Below are positions 1 to 9,200 of a stretch of DNA of 64,000 bases, one piece after another. Within the stretch, counting starts at the first letter, position 1. Every line of letters begins with the position of its first letter. The notes beneath the pieces are model-generated. The model was not told the origin of the DNA. It was given only the letters and a program-made list of their open reading frames with translations, and did no database searches. Source of the DNA: Pirellulales bacterium (GTDB lineage Bacteria > Planctomycetota > Planctomycetia > Pirellulales > Lacipirellulaceae); contig JAHBXQ010000007.1 in assembly GCA_019636345.1 (NCBI GenBank), positions 167,196-231,195 of the forward strand, given 5' to 3'. The translations under genes and the position numbers were made by a program.

Positions 1-1489
1 CGAGCACGGCCAGCAGGATGTCGAGCCCTTGCTGGGCCGCGGGGCCGGCGGCCGTCTCGGTCTGCCACCACTCCGTCAGCGGCAGCAGGCGGCCGAGCGC
101 GAAGTAGATGCCGGGGCCGCCGATCGTTGCGGCGCACCACGACCAGAAGTTGGCGCGCCACCACCACCACTGCCCCCAACTGAACGTGAGCGCCGACCCC
201 GCCAGCCCCGTCACCACTACGGCGATCCCCACCAGCGAGTCGGAGAACGACGTCACCGCGATCGACAGTGCCAGAATCACGAGCGTCAGCAGTCGGCCCC
301 ACAGGACGGCGCGGCCGTCGGAGAGCTCCGGCCAGATCTGCCGGCAAACGTCGTTCAGCAGCGTCTGAGAGCCGTAGTTGATATGTCCCGCGACGGTCGA
401 CATGACGGCGGCCAGCAGTGCGGCCAACGCCAGCCCCAGAAAGCCCGCGGGCAGGTACTCCGCCAGCAGCAATCCGTACGCAGTCTCGCGGACCGCAGGG
501 TCAGCCAGATACAGCTCGGGGTGATGAACAAGCACGCCGAGCGTGGGCAGCGTCAGCAGCGCGAGCATCGCGAACAGGGCGATTTCGCACCACACCCCCA
601 CGGTCGCCGCCTCGCGGGCCGATTTGCATGAGAAGATCCGCTGTCCCTCGAACGCCACGCTTCCCCCCACGCCGATTGTCGAGACGATCGCCCACGCGCC
701 GACGATCAGCGGGCCGAACACGCGATGCCCGGGAACTGGGGTCAGCGAGAGGATCTCCGCGGCGTGTTCGGGAAGGCGCTGCTCGATTGCCGCGGCGAGC
801 CCGGTCGGGCCGCCGAACTCCCACAGCACGGCGACGAGGATTCCCGCGTTTGCCGCCAGGATGACGCCGGTCTGCATGACGTCGGTCGCCAGCACTCCGG
901 CGAAGCCCGAGATCCAGACGTAACTCACCATCACTGGCAGCACCAACAGCAACGTGACGGCCTTCGACTCGATTCCCAACAGCGGAGCGAAGATCATGTG
1001 GACCCCCAACAGCCCGGCGCCAATCCAAGGGATCGTGCCGATGCATACGCTGTAGATCGACGAGTACATGCGAACTCCGCGGGAACTGCGTCCGCCGAAC
1101 CGCAGCGAGAAGAACTCGGGGCCCGTGCGAATGCCGAGTTGCCGCCACTTCACCGCGAACAACAGCGCCGCCAGCAAAAGCGCCAGCCCGAATCGCGACA
1201 TATAAAACCACGCGACCGGCAGCCCGACGACGACGGCCATGCCGCAGTACGCCGGGGCGACGTCGGCGTTGACCAGCGTTACGGCGTAGGAGACGCCGTT
1301 GATCCACCCCGGCGCCTTGCGCCCCGCGAGGAAGTAGTCCTCCTCGTTGTCCGGCTTGCCGCGCAGCACGCGGGAGGCCCGCAGCCCCAGCCAGAACGTG
1401 GCGCCGAGATAGACCGACACCACGACCGCGTCGAGCCAACCGGCCGACCAAGCGACGGCGAAGAGATCGGCGGCGGCGATGCGATCCAC
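1..1489 (-). CDS. Sodium:solute symporter (SSS family), C-terminus cut by window edge
   Basis: Membrane transporter of the SSS family, which couples sodium entry to uptake of sugars, amino acids or other small solutes; the substrate cannot be read from sequence. The minus strand is open for 496 codons from a GTG at 1489 and runs off the window. The N-terminus reads DLFAVAWSAGWLDAVVVSVY, followed by the family-typical NEEDYFLAGRKAPGWINGVS segment after the first helix, then many hydrophobic helices. No ATG lies just upstream; GTG 1489 has a weak GAGG about 11 nt ahead and is my best guess. It lies 115 bp downstream of a XylR-type regulator in the same orientation, so it may be a target of that regulator or be cotranscribed with it. 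Confidence 0.8.
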   Translation of the reverse strand, partial: MDRIAAADLFAVAWSAGWLDAVVVSVYLGATFWLGLRASRVLRGKPDNEEDYFLAGRKAPGWINGVSYAVTLVNADVAPAYCGMAVVVGLPVAWFYMSRFGLALLLAALLFAVKWRQLGIRTGPEFFSLRFGGRSSRGVRMYSSIYSVCIGTIPWIGAGLLGVHMIFAPLLGIESKAVTLLLVLPVMVSYVWISGFAGVLATDVMQTGVILAANAGILVAVLWEFGGPTGLAAAIEQRLPEHAAEILSLTPVPGHRVFGPLIVGAWAIVSTIGVGGSVAFEGQRIFSCKSAREAATVGVWCEIALFAMLALLTLPTLGVLVHHPELYLADPAVRETAYGLLLAEYLPAGFLGLALAALLAAVMSTVAGHINYGSQTLLNDVCRQIWPELSDGRAVLWGRLLTLVILALSIAVTSFSDSLVGIAVVVTGLAGSALTFSWGQWWWWRANFWSWCAATIGGPGIYFALGRLLPLTEWWQTETAAGPAAQQGLDILLAVL

Positions 1490-1604
1490 GTGCGACTCGG
1501 CCTCGACAGACCTATGACAATTCAGGCGTCCGGAACACCTGCCGAACGGCGCTTATGATGACTGCGACGCTCGCCTTGGGGCTCGCGCCGCGGGGGGGCT
1601 CTTG

Positions 1605-2798
1605 TCACGCGCTTGCCGCGGCGCCTCCTTGCCGCAGGTGTTTCCGAAAGCCGAGCGGCGTCATCCCAAATCGTTTGCGAAACGCGACGCCGAACTGCGT
1701 GGCGCCCGCGTACCCGCACGCTTCGGCCACGGCGTCGACCGACATGTCGTTTTGGGCGAGCAGCTCCCGCCCCCGATCGAGCCGCAACCGGCGAATCTCC
1801 TCCGCAGGCAATCGGCCGAAGTAGCGCTTGAACTGCAGTTCCAGGTATCTACGCGACACCGGCACCTCGCGCAGCACGTCCTCGACGACGATCCCCTGGT
1901 AGGCGTGAACCTGGATGAACCGCACCGCGCGGACGATCAACTGGTCGTCGATCGCCAGCATGTCGGTCGACTGTTTGCCGGTGACGCAAATTGGCGGGAT
2001 CCGCACCGCCACGGCCGGCGGCTGGCCCCCCTGCATCATCTCGGCCAGCATCGCCGCGGCATCGTGGCCGATGCGCTGGCTTGCCACCGAGATGCTCGAC
2101 AGGGGCGGCGTGCTGAGTTGGCACAGAAATTCGTCCGTGTCGCCAGCGAGGATCGCCGCTTGGTCGGGAACGCTGATCCCTTCCAGCCAGCAGCTCTCGG
2201 CGAGCTGCCGACCGCGACTGGCGTCAACGGCCAGAATCCCCATCGGCCGCGGCAAATTGGCTAGCCACCGCTGGGTGCGGTTGTGCAACTCCTCGCGACT
2301 GATCCGTCGCCCGGCCCGATACCCGGGGCGATAGACGAAGCACCGGGACCCGATCGCTTCGACCGCGGCAATGAACGCCCGTTCGCGGGTGCGCGAGTAC
2401 TCGTTGCTGGGAGGGCCGTAGTAGCCGAAGTAGTGAAACCCCCGTTGGCGAAAGTGAGCCAGCGCCATCTCGGCCCGAGCCGTTTCGTCGGTCAACACTT
2501 GGCCCATGCCGGGAACGTCGCTGAACAAATCGTCGACGTTGACCGCCGGCAGGCCGGTTTTCTGAATCTGCTCGAGCTGCAGCGGCGTGCTGATCCGGGC
2601 GACGATGCCGTCCCCTTGCCACTGATCGGGCAGCGACCATCCGTGGCCGTAGTCGCGGGGATCGATCAGCAGTTTCCACGGGCCGAACTTCGCGGCGTAG
2701 TCAGCCACCCCCTGGGCGACGCTGCGGCCCCAACTGTTGTCCGTCTCGACCAGAACGGCCACCTGCTTGATGCGGCGATCAGGGAGAGCGGGCTGCAT
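1605..2798 (-). CDS. XylR-type AraC-family transcriptional regulator with LacI-like sensor domain
   Basis: Cytoplasmic sugar-responsive activator or repressor of 397 aa. The N-terminal two thirds resemble a periplasmic-binding/LacI-type sensor (starts MQPALPDRRIKQVAVLVE, later GILAVDASRGRQLAESC and ILAGDTDEFLC). The C-terminal ~100 aa are an AraC-type double HTH (VPVSRRYLELQFKRYFGR and VAEACGYAGATQFGVAFRKR). E. coli XylR has this architecture; planctomycetes carry many paralogues beside sugar loci. I start at ATG 2798 because the reading frame upstream (to 2897) is unlike the family. It is divergent from the anmK/oxidoreductase set and precedes the symporter, so it may control both. The ligand is unknown. 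Confidence 0.88.
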   Translation of the reverse strand: MQPALPDRRIKQVAVLVETDNSWGRSVAQGVADYAAKFGPWKLLIDPRDYGHGWSLPDQWQGDGIVARISTPLQLEQIQKTGLPAVNVDDLFSDVPGMGQVLTDETARAEMALAHFRQRGFHYFGYYGPPSNEYSRTRERAFIAAVEAIGSRCFVYRPGYRAGRRISREELHNRTQRWLANLPRPMGILAVDASRGRQLAESCWLEGISVPDQAAILAGDTDEFLCQLSTPPLSSISVASQRIGHDAAAMLAEMMQGGQPPAVAVRIPPICVTGKQSTDMLAIDDQLIVRAVRFIQVHAYQGIVVEDVLREVPVSRRYLELQFKRYFGRLPAEEIRRLRLDRGRELLAQNDMSVDAVAEACGYAGATQFGVAFRKRFGMTPLGFRKHLRQGGAAASA

Positions 2799-3109
2799 AA
2801 AGTCGGGGTGATCGGAACGCTGGACTGAGGAACAGGAGAAGGAACTGCGGCAGAGTTCGCCGAGCGACTGACGGAGCGATGCGGACCCGAGCGTCAAGCC
2901 AACCTCCGACTCCGCGACCGCTTGGCTCCCTGAGCTTCGTTTGGCTCCGCTCGCTATCGATAACCCACGAAACCCCCATCATACCATCCGCTCTGCGCGT
3001 ACGATGGAAAAATAATCGCACTTTGTCGACCGGAGCCGTTTCCCCGCCTGTACACTGCTGGATTCAGACGCGGCGAGACTGCTGCGACTTGCCCGCGAGG
3101 ACTCCGGAC
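2799..3109. promoter_or_regulatory. Divergent intergenic region between XylR-type regulator and anmK-like gene
   Basis: About 310 bp with no credible gene. It must hold the promoters of both divergent transcription units and is the most likely binding region for the XylR-type regulator. A locally AT-richer stretch lies near 2975-3025. I could not identify a convincing -35/-10 pair or a clear operator dyad by eye. Confidence 0.4.
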
Positions 3110-4192
3110 GTGGCGGCGCCCCAACTTACTCGTGCCATCGGACTGATCAGCTCGTCGGCTGGAGATGCGGTCGAAGCGGCGGTCATCGACACCGACGGCC
3201 GTGACGAGATTTTCCCCCGCGGGGGCGTCTCGTTGCCGTACGACGAGAGTCTCCGTTGGCGGATTCTCGAGGCGACTCACAACGATCTGCCGACGACCGA
3301 AATGCTGCGGCTCGAGAAGCAACTCACCGCGTATCATGCCGCGGCGTTCGCCGAGCTGCGGCAGGCCTGCCCCGACGACGTCGCCGCGGCGCAGTTGATT
3401 GGGTTCCAGGGGCACACGATTCGCCACCTTCCTGCCGAGGGTCTCACCCTTCAGCTCGGCAACCCGTGGCAGTTGGCCGAGGCGACGGGGCTGCCGGTGG
3501 TGAGCGACTTTCGTCGGCACGACATGGCGACCGGGGGCCAGGGCGCCCCGCTGGCGGCGATGTTTCATTGGGCGCTCATGGCCCGGGAGCCGCGGCCGGC
3601 GCTCATGCTCAACCTGGCGTCGGTCGCCAGCGTCACTTGGCTAAGCAAGCAGAACGAAATCATCGCCGGCGATACGGGGCCCGGCATTGGTCTGCTCAAC
3701 GAGTGGGTCGAGGAGATGGCCGGCCTGCCGCACGACATGGACGGCGTCCTCTCGTCAGCCGGACGAGTCGATGGCGAGGTCGTTCGGCAGGCGCTGGAGA
3801 CTCCCTTCTTCGCTCGTCCGCTACCCAAGGCGGTCGGGCGATATGACTTCGATCACATTGACGTCTCGAACCTGAGCATCGAAGACGGCGCCGCGACGTT
3901 GTGCGCGATTAGCGTCGAAGCATTCGCCGCCGCGGCGAAGAAGCTTCCCGAGTTGTCCCCCCTGCTCTGGATCACCGGCGTCGGCAGCGAGCACCCGGTC
4001 CTGGTTCGCATGCTCGGCGAACACTTCCCGACGGTACGCAACGTCTCCGAGCGCGGACTCAACCCCCGCACCATGGCGGCCGAGTGCTTTGCTTGGATGG
4101 CCGTTCGGCACGTGCGGCGGCTCCCCGTCACCACGCCCGAAACCACCGGCTGTCGTTCGGCCGACTGCGCCGGTTTCATCACCCTGCCGTAG
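3110..4192 (+). CDS. anmK: Anhydro-N-acetylmuramic acid kinase-like protein (AnmK family), divergent
   Basis: AnmK hydrolyses and phosphorylates 1,6-anhydroMurNAc to MurNAc-6-phosphate in cell-wall recycling. This 360-aa protein has family length and keeps SDFRRHDMATGGQGAPL and DTGPG, whose Asp is the catalytic base in characterised AnmK. The N-terminal nucleotide motif, usually MSGTSxDGVD, reads ISSSAGDAVE, and the usual C-terminal GGGxxN reads GVGSEH, so ATP or sugar binding may differ. The GTG at 3110 is chosen because GAGGA lies 8 nt upstream and the conserved AIGLISS strand follows directly. It is 34 bp before two Gfo/Idh/MocA oxidoreductase genes, probably one operon. It could be a kinase for a related anhydro sugar. 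Confidence 0.82.
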   Translation: MAAPQLTRAIGLISSSAGDAVEAAVIDTDGRDEIFPRGGVSLPYDESLRWRILEATHNDLPTTEMLRLEKQLTAYHAAAFAELRQACPDDVAAAQLIGFQGHTIRHLPAEGLTLQLGNPWQLAEATGLPVVSDFRRHDMATGGQGAPLAAMFHWALMAREPRPALMLNLASVASVTWLSKQNEIIAGDTGPGIGLLNEWVEEMAGLPHDMDGVLSSAGRVDGEVVRQALETPFFARPLPKAVGRYDFDHIDVSNLSIEDGAATLCAISVEAFAAAAKKLPELSPLLWITGVGSEHPVLVRMLGEHFPTVRNVSERGLNPRTMAAECFAWMAVRHVRRLPVTTPETTGCRSADCAGFITLP

Positions 4193-4226
4193 CCTCCTCG
4201 GCGTTGCCCCCAGGCGCTTCCCTCAG

Positions 4227-5120
4227 ATGTCGTCACGTCGAATCGGATTCGTCGATTACCGGCTGGACAACTTCCACGCCGAGGTATATCGGAAGGCCCT
4301 GCGCGACCCGCTGGCGTCGCGGGGATATCGGCTCGCCGGGGCGACGGCCCTGCTCGCCGACGCGAGTCGCGACTGGTGCGCCGAGCGGGACGTGACCTAC
4401 TATCCCACGGTTGCGGAACTGGCCCCGCACGTCGATTGCTTCATGGTGTTGGCTCCCTCGAACCCCGAGGTTCACCTCGAGCTCTGTCGACAGACCTTTC
4501 CGTTCGGCAAGCCGACGTTCGTCGACAAGACCTTCGCCCCCGACGCCGCGACCGCTGCCGAGATTTTCGATCTGGCCGACGCTTTCGGCACGCCCGTTCA
4601 ATCGACCTCGGCGCTGCGGAGCACGCCGATTCAGCAGGCGCTCGCCGAGCTGCCGGGGCCGCTCCAGCATCTCGTCGTCTTCTCGTCGGGGACCTCGTTC
4701 GTCGAGTACGGGATTCACCCCGTCGAACTCGCCGTAAGCTGCCTGGGACCCGAGGTCCAGGAGATGATGCGGCTAGGGTCCGCGGATCATCCGCTGTTCG
4801 TGCTGAAGTTCTCGGGCGAGCGGACCGCGCTGATCGACTTCAATCTGCAGGCCGAGGTCCCGTTCAGCGCGATCCTGTCGAGCGCCTCGGGGAGCGAGCG
4901 GATCGCCGTCGACGGCGCCCGGCTGTTCATCGACGCGGCGGCGAGCATCCTCGACTTTTTCGACGCGCGGCGTCCGCTCGTCGATCGGCGCGAGACCCTT
5001 GCGGTGCGACGGATCCTCGACATGGCGCTCGACGAGGCGGCCTGGGAACGATTCGCCCCCCTCGACGGTCGGCGCGAACTCATCGCGGTCAAGCCTTCCG
5101 CTGCTCCCGGCGTCTTCTAA
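4227..5120 (+). CDS. Gfo/Idh/MocA-family oxidoreductase, atypical N-terminus
   Basis: Predicted NAD(P)-dependent sugar or polyol oxidoreductase of 297 aa, starting MSSRRIGFVDYRLDNFH. The fold is recognised from the Rossmann order, with a PSNPEVHLELC segment and VDKTFAPD where the family has the catalytic-Lys EKP motif. The usual GxGxxG dinucleotide loop is absent (GFVDYRL instead), and the protein is shorter than the ~340-aa norm. The ATG at 4227 follows the anmK-like stop by 34 bp. It is followed by a second, canonical family member 31 bp later. It may be a catalytic or a regulatory partner of that enzyme. The substrate is not predictable. Confidence 0.75.
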   Translation: MSSRRIGFVDYRLDNFHAEVYRKALRDPLASRGYRLAGATALLADASRDWCAERDVTYYPTVAELAPHVDCFMVLAPSNPEVHLELCRQTFPFGKPTFVDKTFAPDAATAAEIFDLADAFGTPVQSTSALRSTPIQQALAELPGPLQHLVVFSSGTSFVEYGIHPVELAVSCLGPEVQEMMRLGSADHPLFVLKFSGERTALIDFNLQAEVPFSAILSSASGSERIAVDGARLFIDAAASILDFFDARRPLVDRRETLAVRRILDMALDEAAWERFAPLDGRRELIAVKPSAAPGVF

Positions 5121-5151
5121 TCTTGCCTACGGGCGCAAATGGGCGACCGCC

Positions 5152-6201
5152 ATGTCGACGCATCTTGGAATCATCGGGGCCGGCGCGATCGGTCGGAAGC
5201 ATGCCGAGGCGGCCCGCAAGGTCGGCGTCGCGGTGCGGTGGGTTGTCGACCCCTGTCGAGAACGCGCCGAAGATCTCGCTGCGACGTGCGGGGCCGAAGC
5301 GCTCGCGAGCCCCGAACCGTTGTGGGGCGATGCCGTCGTCGGCGCCGTGATCGTCGGCGCGCCGAACAAGTGGCACGCCGAGTTGGCCGTCGCCGCGCTC
5401 GAGGCGGGCAAGGACGTGCTCCTGGAAAAGCCGATGGGGACCTCCGTCGCCGAGTGCCGACGAATCAACGCCGCTGCGCAGGCCGGCGACCGTGTGTTGC
5501 AGCTCGGGTTCGTCCATCGCTACACCGGCGTCGGCCGTACGGCAGAGCGTCTCGCTCGCGCGGGAGCGTGCGGCGAGATCTACCACGCTCGGGCCCAACT
5601 GCGCCTCCGTCGCGGCGTGCCGGGCCTCGGCAAGTGGTTCACGACCAAGGAGATCGCCGGCGGCGGGGCCTTGATCGACGTCGGGGTTCACCTCGTCGAT
5701 CTCGCTTTGCACGTGCTCGGTTATCCCGAGATTCGCGAGGTCATGGGACAGACCTACGCGACCTTCGGCAGGTGGATGCGCGACTACGTTTACCAGGACA
5801 TGTGGGCCGGGCCGCCCGACTACGACGGGGTGTGCGACGTCGAGGACGCGGCGCACGCCTTCATCCGATTCGTCAGCGGCGCCACGCTCGCGCTCGACGT
5901 CGCCTGGGCCGGCAACTTTCCCGAAGCGTCGGTTCCGGCGTCCTCGATGGGATTTTTCGGCGATCGCGGGGGGATGGCCTTCGAACTGTTCGGCGACCAC
6001 GTCGACCTGACTCGCGAGGTCGACGGCGCCGTCGCGGACGAGCGGATCGACGCCCCCGAGACTGACTTCTACTACGACCAACTCGTCGACTTCCTGGAAG
6101 CCGTTGCGACGCGCCGCGTCGCCGGCGCCAGCGGCGCCCACGGCGAGAGGGTTCAATCGATCGTCGAATCGATCTACGCCGACAGCATCGACCGCGGGTG
6201 A
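5152..6201 (+). CDS. Gfo/Idh/MocA-family oxidoreductase
   Basis: NAD(P)-dependent dehydrogenase of 349 aa with a clear N-terminal Rossmann motif (GIIGAGAIGRKHAEAA), the catalytic EKPMGTS motif near residue 95, and a C-terminal substrate domain with GGGALIDVGVHLVDLALHVL, where the conserved Asp and His act in this family. ATG 5152 is right before the Rossmann strand. As third gene of the anmK-like set it probably oxidises or epimerises a sugar acid, inositol or amino-sugar derivative handled by the same locus. The exact reaction is unknown. Confidence 0.88.
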   Translation: MSTHLGIIGAGAIGRKHAEAARKVGVAVRWVVDPCRERAEDLAATCGAEALASPEPLWGDAVVGAVIVGAPNKWHAELAVAALEAGKDVLLEKPMGTSVAECRRINAAAQAGDRVLQLGFVHRYTGVGRTAERLARAGACGEIYHARAQLRLRRGVPGLGKWFTTKEIAGGGALIDVGVHLVDLALHVLGYPEIREVMGQTYATFGRWMRDYVYQDMWAGPPDYDGVCDVEDAAHAFIRFVSGATLALDVAWAGNFPEASVPASSMGFFGDRGGMAFELFGDHVDLTREVDGAVADERIDAPETDFYYDQLVDFLEAVATRRVAGASGAHGERVQSIVESIYADSIDRG

Positions 6202-6226
6202 CGTCCCGCCGAGCCGGGGCGCCGTG

Positions 6227-6853
6227 TCACGCTTCCGGTTCGTCGCCGGCCATGAGTTGCCTGAGGCGTCGCATTGCGCGCAGGTAGCGCATGCTCGCCG
6301 CTTGGGCCGAGAGGCCCAGGGCTTCGGCGGCCTCGCTGTTCGAAAGATGCTCGAAGTGCCGCATGACGACGATCTCCTGATCGTGATCGTCGAGTTGGCT
6401 GCACGCCTCCTCGAAGCGGCGCTGCAGTTCGTTCCAGGTCGCAGCCGCAGCGGGGGTCAGTTCGGCGTCGCTGAGTTGCGCGACCAGGTCGACCGACGAG
6501 TCGTCGCCAGCCGCGGCCACCAGCGGTTGCTCGCGATCCATGCTGCGCCGAGCCGTCTGGCGATGCCGTCGATGGGCGTCGATGAGCCGGTCCTTGGCCA
6601 TTTGCCGCAGCCACAAGTGGAACGGCATGATCGGATTGGCCAGATAGTCGCTCAAGCGGCGACTCGCCTCGATCATCACTTCCTGCACGATGTCGCTGGC
6701 GTCGACGCGGCGTTTGAGCACGCGATCCATGCGCAGGTCGATGAGCCGACGCACGGCCTCGCGATGACGATCGAGCAGCCGGTTGACCGCGTCGTCGTCC
6801 CCATGCTGGGCGCCGGCGAGAAGCTGCTCGGTTTTTTCTTTTTCGGGCCACAT
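6227..6853 (-). CDS. ECF-type RNA polymerase sigma factor (planctomycete subfamily)
   Basis: Alternative sigma-70 factor of 208 aa. Region 2 is seen as LLDRHREAVRRLIDLRMDRV, DASDIVQEVMIEASRRL and MPFHLWLRQMAKDRLIDAHR. Region 4 near the C-terminus reads DHDQEIVVMRHFEHLSNSEA followed by AEALGLSAQAASMRYLRAMR, its HTH. ATG 6853 is chosen because region 2.1 starts soon after; the open frame continues upstream without homology. No anti-sigma gene is adjacent. The gene is divergent from the BBP7 outer-membrane gene across a 410-bp gap, and convergent, 25 bp apart, with the oxidoreductase gene. Confidence 0.9.
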   Translation of the reverse strand: MWPEKEKTEQLLAGAQHGDDDAVNRLLDRHREAVRRLIDLRMDRVLKRRVDASDIVQEVMIEASRRLSDYLANPIMPFHLWLRQMAKDRLIDAHRRHRQTARRSMDREQPLVAAAGDDSSVDLVAQLSDAELTPAAAATWNELQRRFEEACSQLDDHDQEIVVMRHFEHLSNSEAAEALGLSAQAASMRYLRAMRRLRQLMAGDEPEA

Positions 6854-7263
6854 GGCAGGCGAGCCGTTCAGAACAATCGACGGGATGCAAGCGTCGCTAG
6901 CTTCGTCAGGTCGCGGCGGCGCAAATTCCAGTATCGCCGTTCGCCAGCCGCCGGGCAACGCACGCCGGCAGCTTCCTGGGCGAAAGTCCAGCCCCAGGAT
7001 GCGCTGGCCTACAGATCGACTGCTTTGGCGCATCTCTTGCCGATCGGTTGCGTCTCGTCCCGGGACGAACGGCGGCCGAAGCGGACCGCTCCCGATCTCC
7101 GGGGCGTTACCGCCCTGTGCGCCGCGCGGGATTGCCCTTGTGGGGCCGTTCTGCGGTTTGCTACAAGCCGCGCCGCCAGTCGGGATGACGCTGCGCACAG
7201 TGCGTGCGCGGCGGTTGCGTTCCTCCTTGCGGCGGCCCTGCGCGGGCTCCAGAAGGACCTTTC
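6854..7263. promoter_or_regulatory. Gene-free divergent region between ECF sigma and BBP7 genes
   Basis: About 410 bp holding the upstream regions of two divergent genes. Open frames here are extensions of the flanking genes in unlikely codons. A good Shine-Dalgarno (AAGGA, near 7253) sits before the BBP7 start. I see no RNA gene or clear operator. Confidence 0.35.
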
Positions 7264-9159
7264 ATGCTTCTCGATCGATTTGCCTCGTTACGCCTCGTTC
7301 GTCCCAGCCTCGCGCTGGCGATTCTCGCCTGCGCCGGGGTCGAGACGTTCGCCCAAACCAACGCCGGACGCGGCGCCGCGACCCCCTCGCGACGCGATCG
7401 AGTCCGCACGGCCGACGCCGCAATGACCGACGCCGACAAGGCCGCGGGCCGGGCGCTCGACTCGCTGTTCGCCGACCGCCCGCCGGCCGACCCCCTGGCC
7501 GACGCCGCCGCGGGGGCGATGGGAGTCAAGCAAAGTCAGGCGCTGCGCCGCAGCGGGTTCGAGGGGACGCTCGTCCACAACCCCGACCAGTCCGACGGCA
7601 ATCCCCCCTACGCCCTGACCGATCGCTACGGCGGCATCGTGCGATACGTCGAGCCTGTCCCCGGGATCGAACTCGACCGGTACGTGGGGCAGACGGTCGG
7701 CGTGCTGCGCGACACGGGGCACACGCTCCTGGCCAGTCAACTCAATTTGCCGCGCACCGCAGGCTCGCGTCCCGCGGCGCTCGGCGGCGTGACGCTTGCG
7801 CAGCACGTCGAATCGGTCCCTCCCGGGATGGTCGTCGAAGAGGGCGCCGAAATGTTGTCCATGCCCGAGGGAGAGGATCCGCTCTACTTGGACGACGGAC
7901 TCGACTTCCACTCGCATCGTATGCACATGGACGGGGGCTGTCCGCAGTGCGGCAGCATGATTTGCCCCCCGGGGGGCTGCGGATTCGGCGCCCGGCCGAT
8001 CTTCTACGCCCGCGGCGACTACATGCTGATGTGGGCCAAGGGGATGCAGATCCCCCCGCTGGTGGTTCGCGGCGAAGTCAATGACAACAACACCCCCGCC
8101 GTTCCCGGCGACGACTTCTTCGACAACGCGTTCGTCGTCTACGGCAACGAGGAAATCCTCAAACGCGATCGGAGCGGCGGCCGAGTCATTCTCGGCTACT
8201 GGCTGGACGACTACGGCCAATTGGGGATCGAGGGCGAATACCTCGGCCTGGGCAACGTCTCCGAACGATTCACCGACGGCGGCAACGGAACCTTCCCCAT
8301 CGTCGGCCGGCCGTTCATCGACGCCACGACCGGGTTCGACGCGGTCGAGGACGTGTCGTTCCCCGGCATCATGGGGACCGTCACCGTCGATTCGGAGAGC
8401 CAGTTTCAGTCGGCCGGCATTCGGCTGCGACGAAACCTGTGCTGCGTCTCCGGCTGCGGGCCCGATTGCGGCGACTGCGTCGGGTGCGGCAGCGCCGTCG
8501 GTCACGGCGGGCTACTGGCCGATCCGTTCTTCCCGATGTTCGCCCGCGGCTCGCGGCACGTCGATTTCCTGGCCGGCGTGCGATGGGTGCAGCTCAAGGA
8601 AAACCTGCGGATCGTCGAGGACCTGGAAGAAACAGCCACGCCCAACACGACTTTCTTGCTGACCGACAACTTTGCGACGAGCAACGAATTCTTTGGCGGC
8701 GAGCTGGGATTCATATGGGAATGGCGCGATCGCCGCTGGGCACTCGACGTGCTTACGAAGATGGCTCTGGGAAACAATCGGCAGCAGGTCGCCATCAGCG
8801 GCTCGACCTTGCGCGACCGCGGCACGACGATCGAAACGCTCAAGGAAGACAGCGGGTTGTTGGCTCAGCCATCGAACGTGGGAGTCTACGATCGCAACGT
8901 GTTCGCCGTGGTCCCCGAGATCGGCGTGACGCTGGGGTACGACATCACCCAACGGTTGAGGTTCAACGTCGGCTACTCGTTCATCTACTGGAGTCGCGTG
9001 GCCCGGCCCGGCGAGCAGATCGACCTGGAAGTGAACCCCGATTTCCTCGACTTCGACCCCGACGCGCCCCCGGTGATTCCGGCTCGGCCGCGGTTCGAGT
9101 GGCGAGATTCCGACTTCTGGGTCCAGGGCGTGACGCTCGGGTTCTTGTACCAGTATTGA
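7264..9159 (+). CDS. BBP7-family outer-membrane beta-barrel protein
   Basis: Exported 631-aa protein. A signal peptide (basic start, then LALAILACAGVETFAQT) leads to a low-complexity region to about residue 220, two Cys-rich stretches (MDGGCPQCGSMICPPGGC, and CCVSGCGPDCGDCVGCGS near residue 400), then alternating amphipathic strands. The RPIFYARGDYMLMWAKG segment followed by a ~400-aa barrel ending in a terminal aromatic (FLYQY) fits the planctomycete BBP7 family. AAGGA 7 nt before ATG 7264 supports the start. A strong hairpin follows the stop. The role is presumably outer-membrane porin or structural; function is not established for the family. Confidence 0.82.
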   Translation: MLLDRFASLRLVRPSLALAILACAGVETFAQTNAGRGAATPSRRDRVRTADAAMTDADKAAGRALDSLFADRPPADPLADAAAGAMGVKQSQALRRSGFEGTLVHNPDQSDGNPPYALTDRYGGIVRYVEPVPGIELDRYVGQTVGVLRDTGHTLLASQLNLPRTAGSRPAALGGVTLAQHVESVPPGMVVEEGAEMLSMPEGEDPLYLDDGLDFHSHRMHMDGGCPQCGSMICPPGGCGFGARPIFYARGDYMLMWAKGMQIPPLVVRGEVNDNNTPAVPGDDFFDNAFVVYGNEEILKRDRSGGRVILGYWLDDYGQLGIEGEYLGLGNVSERFTDGGNGTFPIVGRPFIDATTGFDAVEDVSFPGIMGTVTVDSESQFQSAGIRLRRNLCCVSGCGPDCGDCVGCGSAVGHGGLLADPFFPMFARGSRHVDFLAGVRWVQLKENLRIVEDLEETATPNTTFLLTDNFATSNEFFGGELGFIWEWRDRRWALDVLTKMALGNNRQQVAISGSTLRDRGTTIETLKEDSGLLAQPSNVGVYDRNVFAVVPEIGVTLGYDITQRLRFNVGYSFIYWSRVARPGEQIDLEVNPDFLDFDPDAPPVIPARPRFEWRDSDFWVQGVTLGFLYQY

Positions 9160-9200
9160 TCGACGCCGCTCGTCGACCGTCGGTCGCGACTGCCAAACGA

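Noticed and set aside
501..1451. 316-codon minus-strand open frame
   Set aside because: Same strand as the symporter but in another frame; Arg-rich, while the frame from GTG 1489 gives clear SSS helices.
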